From positions 1 through 42,038 of the forward strand of contig JARLJB010000191.1 in assembly GCA_031291415.1 (NCBI GenBank): a stretch of 42,038 nucleotides of DNA. The letters run 5' to 3'. Shown here piece by piece: positions 8,226 through 17,447 of the stretch (within the stretch, counting starts at the first letter, position 1; every line of letters starts with the position of its first letter). The stretch comes from Telmatospirillum sp. (GTDB lineage: Bacteria; Pseudomonadota; Alphaproteobacteria; Rhodospirillales; Magnetospirillaceae). Both the position numbers and the translations under genes were made by a program. The notes beneath the pieces were generated by a model. It was not told the DNA's origin and searched no databases. It saw only the letters and a program-made list of their open reading frames with translations.

Positions 8226-8244
8226 GACGTTTCCGAAGCCTTTC

Positions 8245-9219
8245 CTAGAAAACCTTCATGAGGAAAACCGTAGCCAGAAGATTGAGCGTTGCCAGAGGCA
8301 AAAGCCACTTCCAGTTGAGGTTGAGGAGTTGATCGAACCGAACGCGCGGATAGGTCCAGCGAACCCAGATGATCAGCCCCAGAAGGGCGTAGACCTTGAT
8401 CAGGAACCACCACACTCCGTCGATACCCGGACCTTTCCAACCACCGAGGAAAAGTGCCGCGCAAACACCGGAAACCACCACCATGTTGGCGTATTCGGCC
8501 ATGAAAAACAGACCGAAACCCATGCCGGAATATTCCGTGTGAAAACCGGCCGTCAGTTCGGATTCCGCTTCCGGCAAATCGAAAGGCGCACGGTTCGTCT
8601 CGGCAAACGAGCTGACCAGGAAGATCAGGAAGGCCAGCGGCTGGCAGACGAAATTCCATTGCCACGGCCAGGACCCTTGCGCTTCAACGATCGTCGAGAG
8701 ATTGAGGCTGCCATATTGGAAGGCGATGCAGAGCACACACAGCAGCAACGGAATCTCATAGGCGACCGACTGCGACACGGCGCGCGCCGCCCCCAGCAGG
8801 CCAAATTTGTTGTTGGACGACCAACCGGCCAACAGCGTCGCCAACACGTTGATTCCGGCGAAGGCCAGGATCAGCAGCAGGCCGAGATTGACCTCCTGGA
8901 CGGTCAGCACCGGCCCGAATGGCATCGGCACGAACAACAGCAGTACCGGCAGGAAGGACAGAATGGGGGCCAGCCAGTAGAGAATCGGATCGGCGCCGAT
9001 CGGCGTCAGGAGCTGCTTGCCCATGAGCTTGCCGGCGTCGGCCAGCGGCTGGAGGATGCCGTGCGGTCCCACCTCGTAAGGACCGGGACGCCGCTGAATA
9101 TGGCCGGCGCCTTTGCGTTCGGCGTAGACCAGGACCAGGACATTGATGGCGACGAAGGCCATCACGGCAACCATGCCGACGACAATACGAATGAGTTCCG
9201 GAGGGATGATAGAAAGCAT
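8245..9219 (-). CDS. nuoH: NADH-quinone oxidoreductase subunit H
   Basis: Membrane subunit at the junction of the two arms, forming much of the quinone chamber. The product is 324 residues with about eight helices. Family signatures are clear: YAERKGAGHIQRRPGPYEVG near the N-terminus, LAGWSSNNKFGLLGAARAVS, and the acidic quinone-site loop FAETNRAPFDLPEAESELTA, followed by FHTEYSGM. The start lies 5 nt after nuoD. In a standard operon nuoE, nuoF and nuoG would stand between these two genes, and none is present here. Confidence 0.95.
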   Translation of the reverse strand: MLSIIPPELIRIVVGMVAVMAFVAINVLVLVYAERKGAGHIQRRPGPYEVGPHGILQPLADAGKLMGKQLLTPIGADPILYWLAPILSFLPVLLLFVPMPFGPVLTVQEVNLGLLLILAFAGINVLATLLAGWSSNNKFGLLGAARAVSQSVAYEIPLLLCVLCIAFQYGSLNLSTIVEAQGSWPWQWNFVCQPLAFLIFLVSSFAETNRAPFDLPEAESELTAGFHTEYSGMGFGLFFMAEYANMVVVSGVCAALFLGGWKGPGIDGVWWFLIKVYALLGLIIWVRWTYPRVRFDQLLNLNWKWLLPLATLNLLATVFLMKVF

Positions 9220-9224
9220 GCGAT

Positions 9225-10388
9225 CTACCTGTCGATCTCGGGTATGACCAGATCCAGGCTGCCCAGGATGGCCAGAGCGTCAGCCAGCAGGGTCCCACGC
9301 GCCGCTTCGGCAAAAAGGCTTAAGTTACTGAAGCATGGGGACCGTAGCTTGATCTTGTAGGGGAACTTGCCGCCGTTGCTGACCAGATGGACGCCGGCCT
9401 TGCCGCGCGCCGCTTCGAACGCGAAGTAAGATTCACCTTTGGGAACAGCCCACGTCACCTTGGGCGCCTTGGCCATCATGACCTTGCCTTCGGGAAGCGA
9501 GGCCAAGGCCTGCTCGATGATGTTGAGGCTTTGTTCCATCTCATCCATGCGCACCAGATAACGGGCCATGCTGTCGCCGGCCTGCTGAACCGCCACCTTC
9601 CAGTCGAAACGGCTGTAGATGGACAAATTCTCGGTCTTGCGCACGTCGTAGTCGATCCCCGATCCCCGCGCCACCGGGCCGGAACCGCCATAGCGGCGGC
9701 AGAGATCGGCGTCGAAGACACCGACGCCCTCAAGACGGTTGCGCAGGATGGTGTTGCCGGTGACCAGATCGCGGTACATCGGCAACCGGGCGCGCATATG
9801 GGGAATAGCCTCTTTGCAGGCGGCGACGAATTTGTCGTTGATGTCGGTGCAAACACCGCCCACCCGGAACGAGCTGTGGGTCAGCCGCGACCCGGTCGCC
9901 ATCTGCAGAATGTCGAGCAGACGCTCGCGATCGTCGAAGGCGTACATGATCGGGGTGATGGCGCCAAGATCCAGCGTGAAGGCGCCCCACCACAGCAGAT
10001 GCGAGGTGATGCGGTTGAGCTCGGTCGTGATGACGCGGATGTACTCGGCCCGCTCCGGCACCTCGAAACCAGCCAGCCGCTCGACCGCACCGACCAGGGC
10101 CCAGTTCCAGCCCAGGGCGTGGCCGTAATCGACCCGGCCCATGTTCGGCAGATACTGATAGAGGGACCGTCCCTCGGCCATCTTCTCGTGCATGCGGTGG
10201 AGGTAGCCGATGACCGGCTCCGCCCGGATGACATATTCGCCATCCAGCTCCACGATGACCCGAAGGACGCCGTGTGTGGCCGGGTGTTGCGGCCCGAGGT
10301 TCAGAATAAGCGTATCCTCGCGGGCTCCCTTCTGGAAATTCCGCGAGTAAAAATCGCCCTCGGTCAGACCCATTTCTTCGTAACGCAT
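9225..10388 (-). CDS. nuoD: NADH-quinone oxidoreductase subunit D
   Basis: Peripheral-arm 49-kDa subunit that forms the quinone-binding cleft with NuoB. It is 387 residues if started at the ATG at 10388; the frame is open further upstream but that part would overlap nuoC. Conserved features are LNLGPQHPATHGVLR near the N-terminus (its His takes part in quinone binding in known structures), YLHRMHEKMAEG, and the C-terminal LGSLDLVIPEIDR that closes almost all NuoD proteins. It is a stand-alone gene, not fused to nuoC. No strong ribosome site precedes the chosen start, so translational coupling to nuoC (stop 28 nt upstream) is likely. Confidence 0.94.
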   Translation of the reverse strand: MRYEEMGLTEGDFYSRNFQKGAREDTLILNLGPQHPATHGVLRVIVELDGEYVIRAEPVIGYLHRMHEKMAEGRSLYQYLPNMGRVDYGHALGWNWALVGAVERLAGFEVPERAEYIRVITTELNRITSHLLWWGAFTLDLGAITPIMYAFDDRERLLDILQMATGSRLTHSSFRVGGVCTDINDKFVAACKEAIPHMRARLPMYRDLVTGNTILRNRLEGVGVFDADLCRRYGGSGPVARGSGIDYDVRKTENLSIYSRFDWKVAVQQAGDSMARYLVRMDEMEQSLNIIEQALASLPEGKVMMAKAPKVTWAVPKGESYFAFEAARGKAGVHLVSNGGKFPYKIKLRSPCFSNLSLFAEAARGTLLADALAILGSLDLVIPEIDR

Positions 10389-10416
10389 GGTCGTTGCCGT
10401 TGATCCTTTTGGCCGA

Positions 10417-10947
10417 TCAGGCTCCGGTTGCCCCACCGCCTTCGGCGGCTTTGGGAGTAAGAAGGTCAAACCCCGGTGCGGACCGCAGCACCTCGCCGAC
10501 CGGCAGCATATCGATCAGAGAAACGCGGGCGCCATCCTCTTTCCGCAGGGGATGAAACTTCATTTCGGGAGCCAGCAGCAGGGGGATGGGATTGGGATTG
10601 CCGTTGAAAACGATGCCGTAAAAATCGGTGGTTTCACGCTCGTGCCATTCCGCCCCCTGGAAAACCGAGGCGATGGAGGCGATCTCCGGCGTCTCGTGGG
10701 GGATCAGAACGCGAAGCGCGAGCCGTCCCTGCCGATCCATGTGGTCGAAGTGGTAGACCAGCAGATAGCCTTCCCTGGCATCGATGGCCGTGATGTCCTC
10801 GAGAGCGTACTCGGCCTGGTAGAGAAGCCGAACTGCCGGCAAGAGGTCAGCGGACGACAGGAAAACCGACCAGGCAAGCCCGGTTCTGGCCGGATCGCAT
10901 TTGGCCAGACATTGGACTGGAAGCGGGGAAAACAACGTATCGATCAT
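10417..10947 (-). CDS. nuoC: NADH-quinone oxidoreductase subunit C
   Basis: Peripheral-arm 30-kDa subunit, 176 residues from the ATG at 10947, which overlaps the nuoB stop as ATGA. The family signature is present as [21 protein letters not shown], followed by the [16 protein letters not shown] segment where the canonical protein has a basic LL.DW.GHPLRKD motif. The DW/GHP part is altered here ([10 protein letters not shown]), so this is a divergent NuoC, like NuoI in the same operon. It supports assembly of the peripheral arm and has no cofactor. Confidence 0.92.
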   Translation of the reverse strand: MIDTLFSPLPVQCLAKCDPARTGLAWSVFLSSADLLPAVRLLYQAEYALEDITAIDAREGYLLVYHFDHMDRQGRLALRVLIPHETPEIASIASVFQGAEWHERETTDFYGIVFNGNPNPIPLLLAPEMKFHPLRKEDGARVSLIDMLPVGEVLRSAPGFDLLTPKAAEGGGATGA

Positions 10948-11492
10948 TCCACGGCCCCTCCGGCTTTCGGCCACCAGCGGCGGCCGGTCAGCTTCTCCTG
11001 GATCTGGAACAATCCCTCGAGCAGCGCCTCGGGACGCGGCGGACAGCCCGGCACATAGACGTCGACCGGAATCAACTGATCGACACCCTCGACGATCCCA
11101 TACTGGTTCTCGAACTTGAAGGGACCACCGGAAATGGCGCAGTTGCCGAGAGCCAAAACGAAACGCGGCGCCGGCATCTGCTCATAAAGGCGAACAACCG
11201 CCGGGGCGATCTTCTTGGTCACCGTCCCGGCAACGATCAAGAGGTCGGACTGACGCGGCGACGGCCGAAAAACCTCGGCACCGAAACGCGAGATATCGAA
11301 ACGGGCCATACTGGTCGACATCATTTCGATGGCGCAGCAGGCCAGGCCGAAGGTCATCGGCCACAGCGACATGGCGCGGCAGACATCGAGAACGTCCTGG
11401 ACGGCCTTCACCCCGATGACGGGGGGAACGATGCGAACACCGCCGTCGTCCGGAATCTCCGGCGTAACTATAGTCGGATTTTGCGCGGCCAT
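10944..11492 (-). CDS. nuoB: NADH-quinone oxidoreductase subunit B
   Basis: Peripheral-arm subunit that carries cluster N2, the direct electron donor to quinone. The product is 182 residues. The four ligands are visible: the tandem C52-C53 in [11 protein letters not shown]118 in GNCAISGG and C150 in [13 protein letters not shown]. The start at 11492 has AAGGTG seven bases upstream and lies 25 nt inside the end of nuoA. The stop overlaps nuoC by four bases. Confidence 0.95.
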   Translation of the reverse strand: MAAQNPTIVTPEIPDDGGVRIVPPVIGVKAVQDVLDVCRAMSLWPMTFGLACCAIEMMSTSMARFDISRFGAEVFRPSPRQSDLLIVAGTVTKKIAPAVVRLYEQMPAPRFVLALGNCAISGGPFKFENQYGIVEGVDQLIPVDVYVPGCPPRPEALLEGLFQIQEKLTGRRWWPKAGGAVE

Positions 11493-11848
11493 GTGAACAC
11501 ACCTTTCGCCCAGAAATAGACGATGGACAACCCGAGGAACGACAGGAAGAAAAGCACCTCGAAGAACGCCGTCCAGCCGACGGTCAGACGGTATTGGACG
11601 GCGACCGGGAAGAGGTAGAGAACGTCGACGTCGAAAGCCAGAAAAATCAACGCATAGACGTAGTAGCTGATGCCGAACTTGGCTCTGGCGTTGCCCTGCG
11701 GCTCTATGCCGCACTCGTAGGACATACCAATGTCGCCACCGCGCGCCCGGGGGGACAGCAGGGCGCCAATCAGCAACGGGCCGGTGGCAAACAGAGCGCC
11801 CAGCACCAAAAACAATATGATGGCAAGATGCAGCCAGCTAAAGACCAT
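11468..11848 (-). CDS. nuoA: NADH-quinone oxidoreductase subunit A
   Basis: Small three-helix membrane subunit of complex I, 126 residues, the first gene of the operon. Signature motifs are [20 protein letters not shown] (the loop whose Cys lies at the quinone chamber in known structures) and [19 protein letters not shown] with its conserved acidic residues. AGAGGA lies about ten bases before the ATG. Upstream is a 541-bp intergenic region that should hold the operon promoter. Confidence 0.95.
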   Translation of the reverse strand: MVFSWLHLAIILFLVLGALFATGPLLIGALLSPRARGGDIGMSYECGIEPQGNARAKFGISYYVYALIFLAFDVDVLYLFPVAVQYRLTVGWTAFFEVLFFLSFLGLSIVYFWAKGVFTWPRKIRL

Positions 11849-12389
11849 GACGAGACATTCCTCTCAAGACCGGACCGATCCATCGTCAGAACCCTGCACA
11901 CTCCGACCGCAGGCCACCGCTCCCGTTTCGCCACAGTCTGGAAAGAAAAAACCGCTGCGAGAAACCGGTCTCAGCCGCGGCAACCGCGCCGCGGCGAAAG
12001 AAGACGTGCTCTGATTAAGGACGGATAAGATCCGCGGCGACGTATTACCACAACTGAACCCTTAATGCCTATAAGGATATGCTCCTTTCGTATAGGTCCC
12101 AGAGAGGCCTTCCTCGACGGTCAAGGCACCACGCCGAGAGCGCGTGACCCGGCGGAAACACGGGCAAGAATGCGTCGGAATGCCCGGCAGCGGGCCGCTA
12201 TCGGCAAATCGGCATGTCAGACCAGACCGAATCGCATGCCCAGGAAAGATGTCCGGGCATCGCGGTGGTCGCCCCACTCGCCTGTTGAATGACACAGAGA
12301 GATTAATAATCAATTTATAATTATATAAAAACCTCTGACCCGCACTCCGATGGCGGATCGCCAGCATGGAATAGTCCCGCTTTCAATGT
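11849..12389. other. Intergenic region upstream of nuoA
   Basis: No gene is supported here. The promoter of the nuo operon should lie in this stretch, but I cannot place it with confidence. Two structures are visible: an interrupted hairpin at about 12068-12098 (CCTATAAGGA against TCCTTTCGTATAGG) and a sharply AT-rich block at 12301-12331 containing TTTATA-ATTA-TATAAA. The chemoreceptor gene ends at 12390, and I see no convincing U-tract terminator for it. Confidence 0.5.
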
Positions 12390-14069
12390 TCAACCGGCAC
12401 GCACGTCGGCCAGGAACTGGCGCACTTGGCTGCGCAACGATTCGCATTCCCGCCGCAATTGTCCGGCCGCCCCCAGAACATCGCCGGACACCTGCCGGCT
12501 CTCGGTCACCGCCGACGTCACCTCGGCAATCGCCCGGCTGACTTCGGCCGTACCCGACGAGGCTTCGTGGACGTTACGGGTGATTTCCCGCGTTGCGGCA
12601 TTCTGTTGATCGACCGCGGCGGCAATTGCCGTCGTCGAATCCCGAATGGTGCCGATGGTTTGGGAAATGCCGTTGATGGCGCCGACAGCGACGTCCGTCG
12701 CCTGTTGGATCGCCGAAACCTGCTCGCTGATCTCACCGGTGGCACGAGCCGTTTCGTTGGCCAGGCTTTTGACTTCGTTGGCAACCACGGCAAATCCCCT
12801 GCCCGCCTCGCCGGCCCGCGCGGCTTCGATGGTGGCGTTCAGGGCAAGCAGATTGGTCTGAGAGGCGATGTCGTTGATCAATTTGACGACCGCGCCGATC
12901 CGCTGCGCCGCCTCAGCCAAGCCTTGCACGTGGCTACTGGTCCGTCCTGCCTCGCTGACCGCAGCGGCGGAGATCTCTTCGGAGGAAGCGACCTGTCGGC
13001 CGATTTCACCGATCGACGAGGTCAGACCCTCGGTGGCGGTCGCGACACTCTCGACATTGGCGGACGCCTGTTGCGCCGCAGACGCCACGGTAATTGAGCG
13101 ATCCGACGTCAATTCGGCTGCCGACGACATGCCCGTCGCGTTCTTTTCGAGATTGCCGGCTGCTCCGGCCACGACGTCGAGCGCTGCCGAAACCGCGGCA
13201 TCGAAGTCGTGCGCCAGCGAAGCCACGCGTTCGGCCTCTGCGGCTCGGCGCGTTTGTTCGGCTTCGCGCGCCTCGGTCAGATCCCGGTTTTCAAGCATGC
13301 GGTGCCGAAATCCCTCAAGGGCCTGCGCCATGTGCGAAATTTCGTCGTCGCCGCGATCATCGGCCCCCTGTGCGTCGAGATGGCCATCGGCCAAGGCCAG
13401 CATATGATCGGCCTGCACCCGGACCCTGCGGCCGATGCCGTTGGCGATCATTACGCCGACCAACCCCACGAGCACCAGCGCCCCACCGCCAACAGCGGCT
13501 ATTTTCCACAATACCCGCGTCGTTTCGGTTTGGACGTCGTCAACGTAAACACCCGTTCCGATCACCCACTCCCAGGGGCCGAACATCGCCGCGTATCCCA
13601 ACTTGGCCACCGGCGTCGTCTCACCTGGCTTGGGCCACAGGAACGGAACGTAGCCGCCACCGGCCCGGGCCGCCTTGATCAACGCGTCGATCGTCCGCAG
13701 ACCGGCGGCATCGACGGTATCCTTCAGCTTGTAGGTTCCTTCGAGATCTGTCTGGACCGGATGGACGATCAGCTTTCCGTCATAGGCATAGACGTAGAAA
13801 TACTCGTCGCCGGCGAAACGGATCGTCCGCAAGGCATCGCGCGCCAGGGTCTGTGCCTGCGCCTCGTCCAATCGTCCGGCCTGTACTTCGGCATGAAACG
13901 ACTGGACGACATGGACGGCCGCATCGGTAACACTTTTGAGTTGGAGCCGATGGGCTTCGTCGATTTTTTCATGGACGACCGCGGCGGCAAAAACCGCAAC
14001 CAGACAGACGACAAAAACGGAAAGCAGGGGAATCAGCAGAATCTGCTGCCGGACTTTTAGTGCCTTCAT
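12390..14069 (-). CDS. Methyl-accepting chemotaxis protein with single Cache domain
   Basis: Membrane chemoreceptor of 559 residues. Order: TM1 (about 10-32), a periplasmic sCache_2-type sensor (about 40-185, with [18 protein letters not shown] and [16 protein letters not shown]), TM2 (about 190-212), a HAMP linker, then a long coiled signalling domain. The hairpin tip that binds CheA/CheW is intact ([20 protein letters not shown], about 400-430). There is no C-terminal pentapeptide tether for CheR. The ligand cannot be read from sequence; sCache_2 receptors often sense small organic acids. It stands alone, with no che genes nearby, so it feeds a chemotaxis system encoded elsewhere. Confidence 0.93.
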   Translation of the reverse strand: MKALKVRQQILLIPLLSVFVVCLVAVFAAAVVHEKIDEAHRLQLKSVTDAAVHVVQSFHAEVQAGRLDEAQAQTLARDALRTIRFAGDEYFYVYAYDGKLIVHPVQTDLEGTYKLKDTVDAAGLRTIDALIKAARAGGGYVPFLWPKPGETTPVAKLGYAAMFGPWEWVIGTGVYVDDVQTETTRVLWKIAAVGGGALVLVGLVGVMIANGIGRRVRVQADHMLALADGHLDAQGADDRGDDEISHMAQALEGFRHRMLENRDLTEAREAEQTRRAAEAERVASLAHDFDAAVSAALDVVAGAAGNLEKNATGMSSAAELTSDRSITVASAAQQASANVESVATATEGLTSSIGEIGRQVASSEEISAAAVSEAGRTSSHVQGLAEAAQRIGAVVKLINDIASQTNLLALNATIEAARAGEAGRGFAVVANEVKSLANETARATGEISEQVSAIQQATDVAVGAINGISQTIGTIRDSTTAIAAAVDQQNAATREITRNVHEASSGTAEVSRAIAEVTSAVTESRQVSGDVLGAAGQLRRECESLRSQVRQFLADVRAG

Positions 14070-14235
14070 AGGTATAAAATCCTCAAGAGTCTTCGCGCCC
14101 CGTTCGGCTTCTCAGAATACCTATCAAAGGTGCGGTTATTTCTCTTAGCCTATCAGCCGGACTGCCCCAAAGCAATCTGCGGGCTATCATCGTTCGGTGG
14201 AATAAACGCGGACAGAACACCTATTGGATGCCGGC

Positions 14236-17200
14236 TTACGGAGAGACGATCTCGCGCTCCGAACCGGGCGCCTCGATCACCCGGTTCCGGCCGGCGCGCT
14301 TGGCTGCGTAAAGGGCGCGATCGGCGCGATCGAGCAGCGTGGCCAAGGTTTCGGATGGTCCCGAAAGCGTGGCGAGGCCGACGCTGATGGTAACCGTCAA
14401 GGCTCCGCCGGCCGACATCGGGTGCTCCTGGACCGCCACGGCCGAACGGAGCCGTTCAGCAACGACCATGGCCGCCGCCCCATCGGTCTCCGGCATCAGA
14501 ACCACCAGTTCCTCGCCGCCCAGCCGGGCAAAGAGATCGCTGGTACGCAGCGCGGCTTTGATCGTCGCAACGATGGCACACAACACCTGGTCGCCAGAGG
14601 CATGTCCCTGGGTATCGTTGACGCGCTTGAAATGATCGACGTCTATCATCAGAAGACTCAACGACCGTTCGAGGCGCCGCGTCCGTTCGAGTTCCCGCTC
14701 GGCCAGTTCCAGAAAACAGCGGCGATTGTAGATTTCCGTCAGAGAATCGCGCGATGCAAGCTCCTCGAGACGGCGATTCGCCTCGATCAGATCCTGGGTT
14801 TGACGGGCGACCAGTTCTTCGAGCAACCGGCGCCGACGTTCCAGGAAAGCGGTACGGCCATACACCAGCCCGGCCATGCCGGCCAGGAACAACAAGACGA
14901 GCAAGAAGCGGAACCACAACGTCTGCCACCAAGCGGGCTGCACGATAATCGGCAGTTCCACGGCGTCGGTCGCCACGCCATCCCGATTGGTGCCGCGCAC
15001 CAGCAGTCGATAATGGGCCGGCGAGAGGTTGGTGTAGGCGGCGACCCGGCGCGTTACGTCGGTCGTGATCCAATCCTCGTCGAACCCTTCGAGCTTGTAG
15101 GCATAGCGCAGCCTGTCCGGCGCCGAATAGTCGAGTACGGCAAATTCGACCTCGATATTGCGCTCCGACGGCGCAAGGACGAGCGCGGTCGCACCTCCGC
15201 CGGGAGCGACCGGGACAGCATGCCCGTTGACGCGGACACCCGTCACGACGGCCGGCGCTCGATAAGCCCAGGTGGTGAGGCGATCCGGATGCACGACGGT
15301 CAGGCCGCCACCCCCGCCGAACAACAGAGTGCCGTCCGGCAACGCCGCCCCCGAGTGAACCCAATAGGCCGGAATCGCCACGCCATCTCCGCGCCCGAGA
15401 GCCTGGATGGACAGGTTGTCAGGATCGATCACAGCGATCCCGTCGGCCGTACTGGCCCAGATCCGACCGGCATGATCTTCCAGCAGCGTACCGATATTGA
15501 CGTTGGGGAGTCCTTCGGGCGAGGACAGTCTGTGGAACCGCGACCGGCCGTCAACCGTTTCCATTACGCCAATGCCGCCACCCAGCGTCCCGACCCAGAG
15601 CCGTCCCCGCCGGTCGATGAGGAGCGTACTCACCAAGTCTTCGGGCAAAGACTGCGGATCGCTCCGGTCATGGGTAAAATGGCGGAACTGCTCGGTCGAG
15701 AGGTCAAAATAATCAAGCCCATGCCGCGTCGCCACCCACATGGCGCCCTCACCCGCCGGAAGCATGACATTGATGCTGTCGTCAACCAGGGACGCCGGGT
15801 CGGAGCCATGCCGGTAAACGCGGGTTTCTCCCGTCGCCGGATCGTAGCGTACCAGGGGTCCGGCAGCGAACCACAACGCCCCGGCATACCAGACGCCAGA
15901 GAGGATTTGTCCTCCGTCGCCGTGCGGAAATGGCCGTTGGACGACCCTTTGCGTCTGCTGGTCATAGCGATAGAGAACCCGTCCGCTATTGGCCCCGATC
16001 CAAACGCCGCCATTCGGTTCGACGGCAAACCCGACGACAGCGCCGGTCGCCAGATCCGGCGCCTGCGGCAGCCTGTCGAAGGTGCCCCGTTTGGGGTCGA
16101 GTACCGCGACGCCGCTCCCCTTGAGGCCCAACCACGCCCGACCGTCCGGAGTCTGGTCGACGGCGAGAACATTGGCATCGGGAAGTCCGTCGACCGTTCC
16201 GCTCGACGGCATGATCGTGTCGATGGCGTCGTTCGCCAAATTGGTCACGCTGACCCCGACATTGGTCCCAGCCCAGATCAACCCCGACCGATCGCGCAAC
16301 AGGCCCCGCACCGAATCGTCGGCCAGGCTGCCGGAAAGCGCCAGATCATGATGGATCGTGCGGATAACCGCACCGGTCTCGGCGCTGATGACCGTGATAC
16401 CGCCGGTGAGTCCGCCGACCCAGATCTCCCCTTTTCGGCCTTCCATCAGCGTGAAGCTCAGCGGTCCGCTCAGGGTCGCCGGACCGATAGGCGGCAACAG
16501 CCGTGCAACAGACCACCCGCTTGCCGTTCCCGGCATCGGATCGACTTTTCCAAGACCCGAACGCGAGGTCGAGAACCAGACCCGGCCGGCGCTGTCCTCG
16601 GCAAAGGCGACAATCACGTCGTCGACGGCCTGTCCCTGACCGCCGATGACCTTGACCGGCTCGAACGCGCCGTTGCGGTAGCGAACCAGGCCTTGGTAGG
16701 ACGCCACCCACAGCGTGCCATCGCGGGTCCGCAGCAGCGACCGTATCCTGTCGTTGGGCAGACTTCCGGCATCACCGTCGCGATGGACATAGCGCGTGAC
16801 CGTGCCGCTTTTCGAATCGATATGTTCGAGACCGTTGTTGGTGCCCACCCAGACACCCTCGCCACCGTCGCCGACGAGCCGCCAGACGCTGCCGCGCGCG
16901 GAGCCCCCCGATGGAGCGGGAAAACTGCGAAATTGTTCAGTGGCAGGATCGAACCGGGCGACGCCGCCGGACAAGGTTCCGACCCACAGACGACCGGCGC
17001 TGTCGGTCGTCAAATCCGAAATGGTATTGCCCGGCAACGAAGACAAATCCTCGTCCCGGTGGAAAAATGTACGGAATCGATAGCCGTCATAGCGCGACAG
17101 GCCGCCTTGCGTTCCGACCCAAAGAAAGCCATCCCCATCCTGGGTCAGCGCCATCGTCACCGGATGGGGCAATCCCTCCGCCCGTCCCAGATTACTGAAA

Positions 17201-17310
17201 ACAATCGTGCGCAGCCGATCCCAGCCATCCGCGGCGATCGAATCGGTCGCGATGACGGCGATCGTCAAAAGGGCCGCGAGGAATGTCAGGATCTGTCGTA
17301 GAGCAGCCAC
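14236..17310 (-). CDS. Beta-propeller/Y_Y_Y sensor diguanylate cyclase
   Basis: Membrane sensor of 1024 residues predicted to make cyclic-di-GMP. An N-terminal signal sequence (about 1-28) leads into two sets of Reg_prop beta-propeller repeats (about 50-680, e.g. GDGFLWVGTQGGLSRYDGYR and many later W(V/I)GT copies). Next come a Y_Y_Y domain (about 700-775, YAYKLEGFDEDW), one TM (about 790-815), a coiled coil and a GGDEF domain. The active-site motif is GGEEL (about 928-932). An I-site RTSD stands five residues before it, so product inhibition is expected. This is the architecture of hybrid two-component sensors, with a cyclase in place of the kinase. The GTG at 17310 is the first possible start and has no Shine-Dalgarno; a hairpin directly abuts it. 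Confidence 0.92.
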   Translation of the reverse strand: MAALRQILTFLAALLTIAVIATDSIAADGWDRLRTIVFSNLGRAEGLPHPVTMALTQDGDGFLWVGTQGGLSRYDGYRFRTFFHRDEDLSSLPGNTISDLTTDSAGRLWVGTLSGGVARFDPATEQFRSFPAPSGGSARGSVWRLVGDGGEGVWVGTNNGLEHIDSKSGTVTRYVHRDGDAGSLPNDRIRSLLRTRDGTLWVASYQGLVRYRNGAFEPVKVIGGQGQAVDDVIVAFAEDSAGRVWFSTSRSGLGKVDPMPGTASGWSVARLLPPIGPATLSGPLSFTLMEGRKGEIWVGGLTGGITVISAETGAVIRTIHHDLALSGSLADDSVRGLLRDRSGLIWAGTNVGVSVTNLANDAIDTIMPSSGTVDGLPDANVLAVDQTPDGRAWLGLKGSGVAVLDPKRGTFDRLPQAPDLATGAVVGFAVEPNGGVWIGANSGRVLYRYDQQTQRVVQRPFPHGDGGQILSGVWYAGALWFAAGPLVRYDPATGETRVYRHGSDPASLVDDSINVMLPAGEGAMWVATRHGLDYFDLSTEQFRHFTHDRSDPQSLPEDLVSTLLIDRRGRLWVGTLGGGIGVMETVDGRSRFHRLSSPEGLPNVNIGTLLEDHAGRIWASTADGIAVIDPDNLSIQALGRGDGVAIPAYWVHSGAALPDGTLLFGGGGGLTVVHPDRLTTWAYRAPAVVTGVRVNGHAVPVAPGGGATALVLAPSERNIEVEFAVLDYSAPDRLRYAYKLEGFDEDWITTDVTRRVAAYTNLSPAHYRLLVRGTNRDGVATDAVELPIIVQPAWWQTLWFRFLLVLLFLAGMAGLVYGRTAFLERRRRLLEELVARQTQDLIEANRRLEELASRDSLTEIYNRRCFLELAERELERTRRLERSLSLLMIDVDHFKRVNDTQGHASGDQVLCAIVATIKAALRTSDLFARLGGEELVVLMPETDGAAAMVVAERLRSAVAVQEHPMSAGGALTVTISVGLATLSGPSETLATLLDRADRALYAAKRAGRNRVIEAPGSEREIVSP

Positions 17311-17346
17311 GAAGAAACCGGGGAAAACGCCGGTTTTCCCGGCTTC
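17311..17346 (-). terminator. Hairpin between uspA-like gene and GGDEF gene
   Basis: GGGAAAAC (17321-17328) pairs with GTTTTCCC (17333-17340) around GCCG. The stem extends to CCGG/CCGG with one bulged G, and to GAAG (17311-17314) with CTTC (17343-17346). On the minus strand it is followed by TTTCTTC, which would fit a terminator for the tetR-usp transcript. It ends exactly where the GTG start of the next gene begins, so it could instead act as a leader attenuator. Confidence 0.6.
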
Positions 17347-17447
17347 TCCCCAAAGGTTATCATCGGAGGAACTGATAAAGATAGGGCCTTCTCTATACCG
17401 GCGCGTCTTTTACCCAGGTCGAGAAACGCCGCAGGATTGTGCCAACA

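Noticed and set aside
12062-12367. A 101-codon minus-strand frame between the chemoreceptor and nuoA
   Set aside because: The product is Arg/Pro/Cys-rich without a recognisable pattern, lacks a good ribosome site and crosses an AT-rich block and a hairpin, so it is probably spacer.
14120-14147. A possible sigma-28 promoter upstream of the chemoreceptor (TAAG...TTGATAGG)
   Set aside because: The -10 match is poor beyond GATA and the spacing is off by one from the consensus, so it is too weak to list.
14224-17301. A 1025-codon plus-strand frame opposite the GGDEF sensor
   Set aside because: The opposite strand encodes a full, motif-bearing propeller/GGDEF protein. This frame has no domain and the composition of a shadow.
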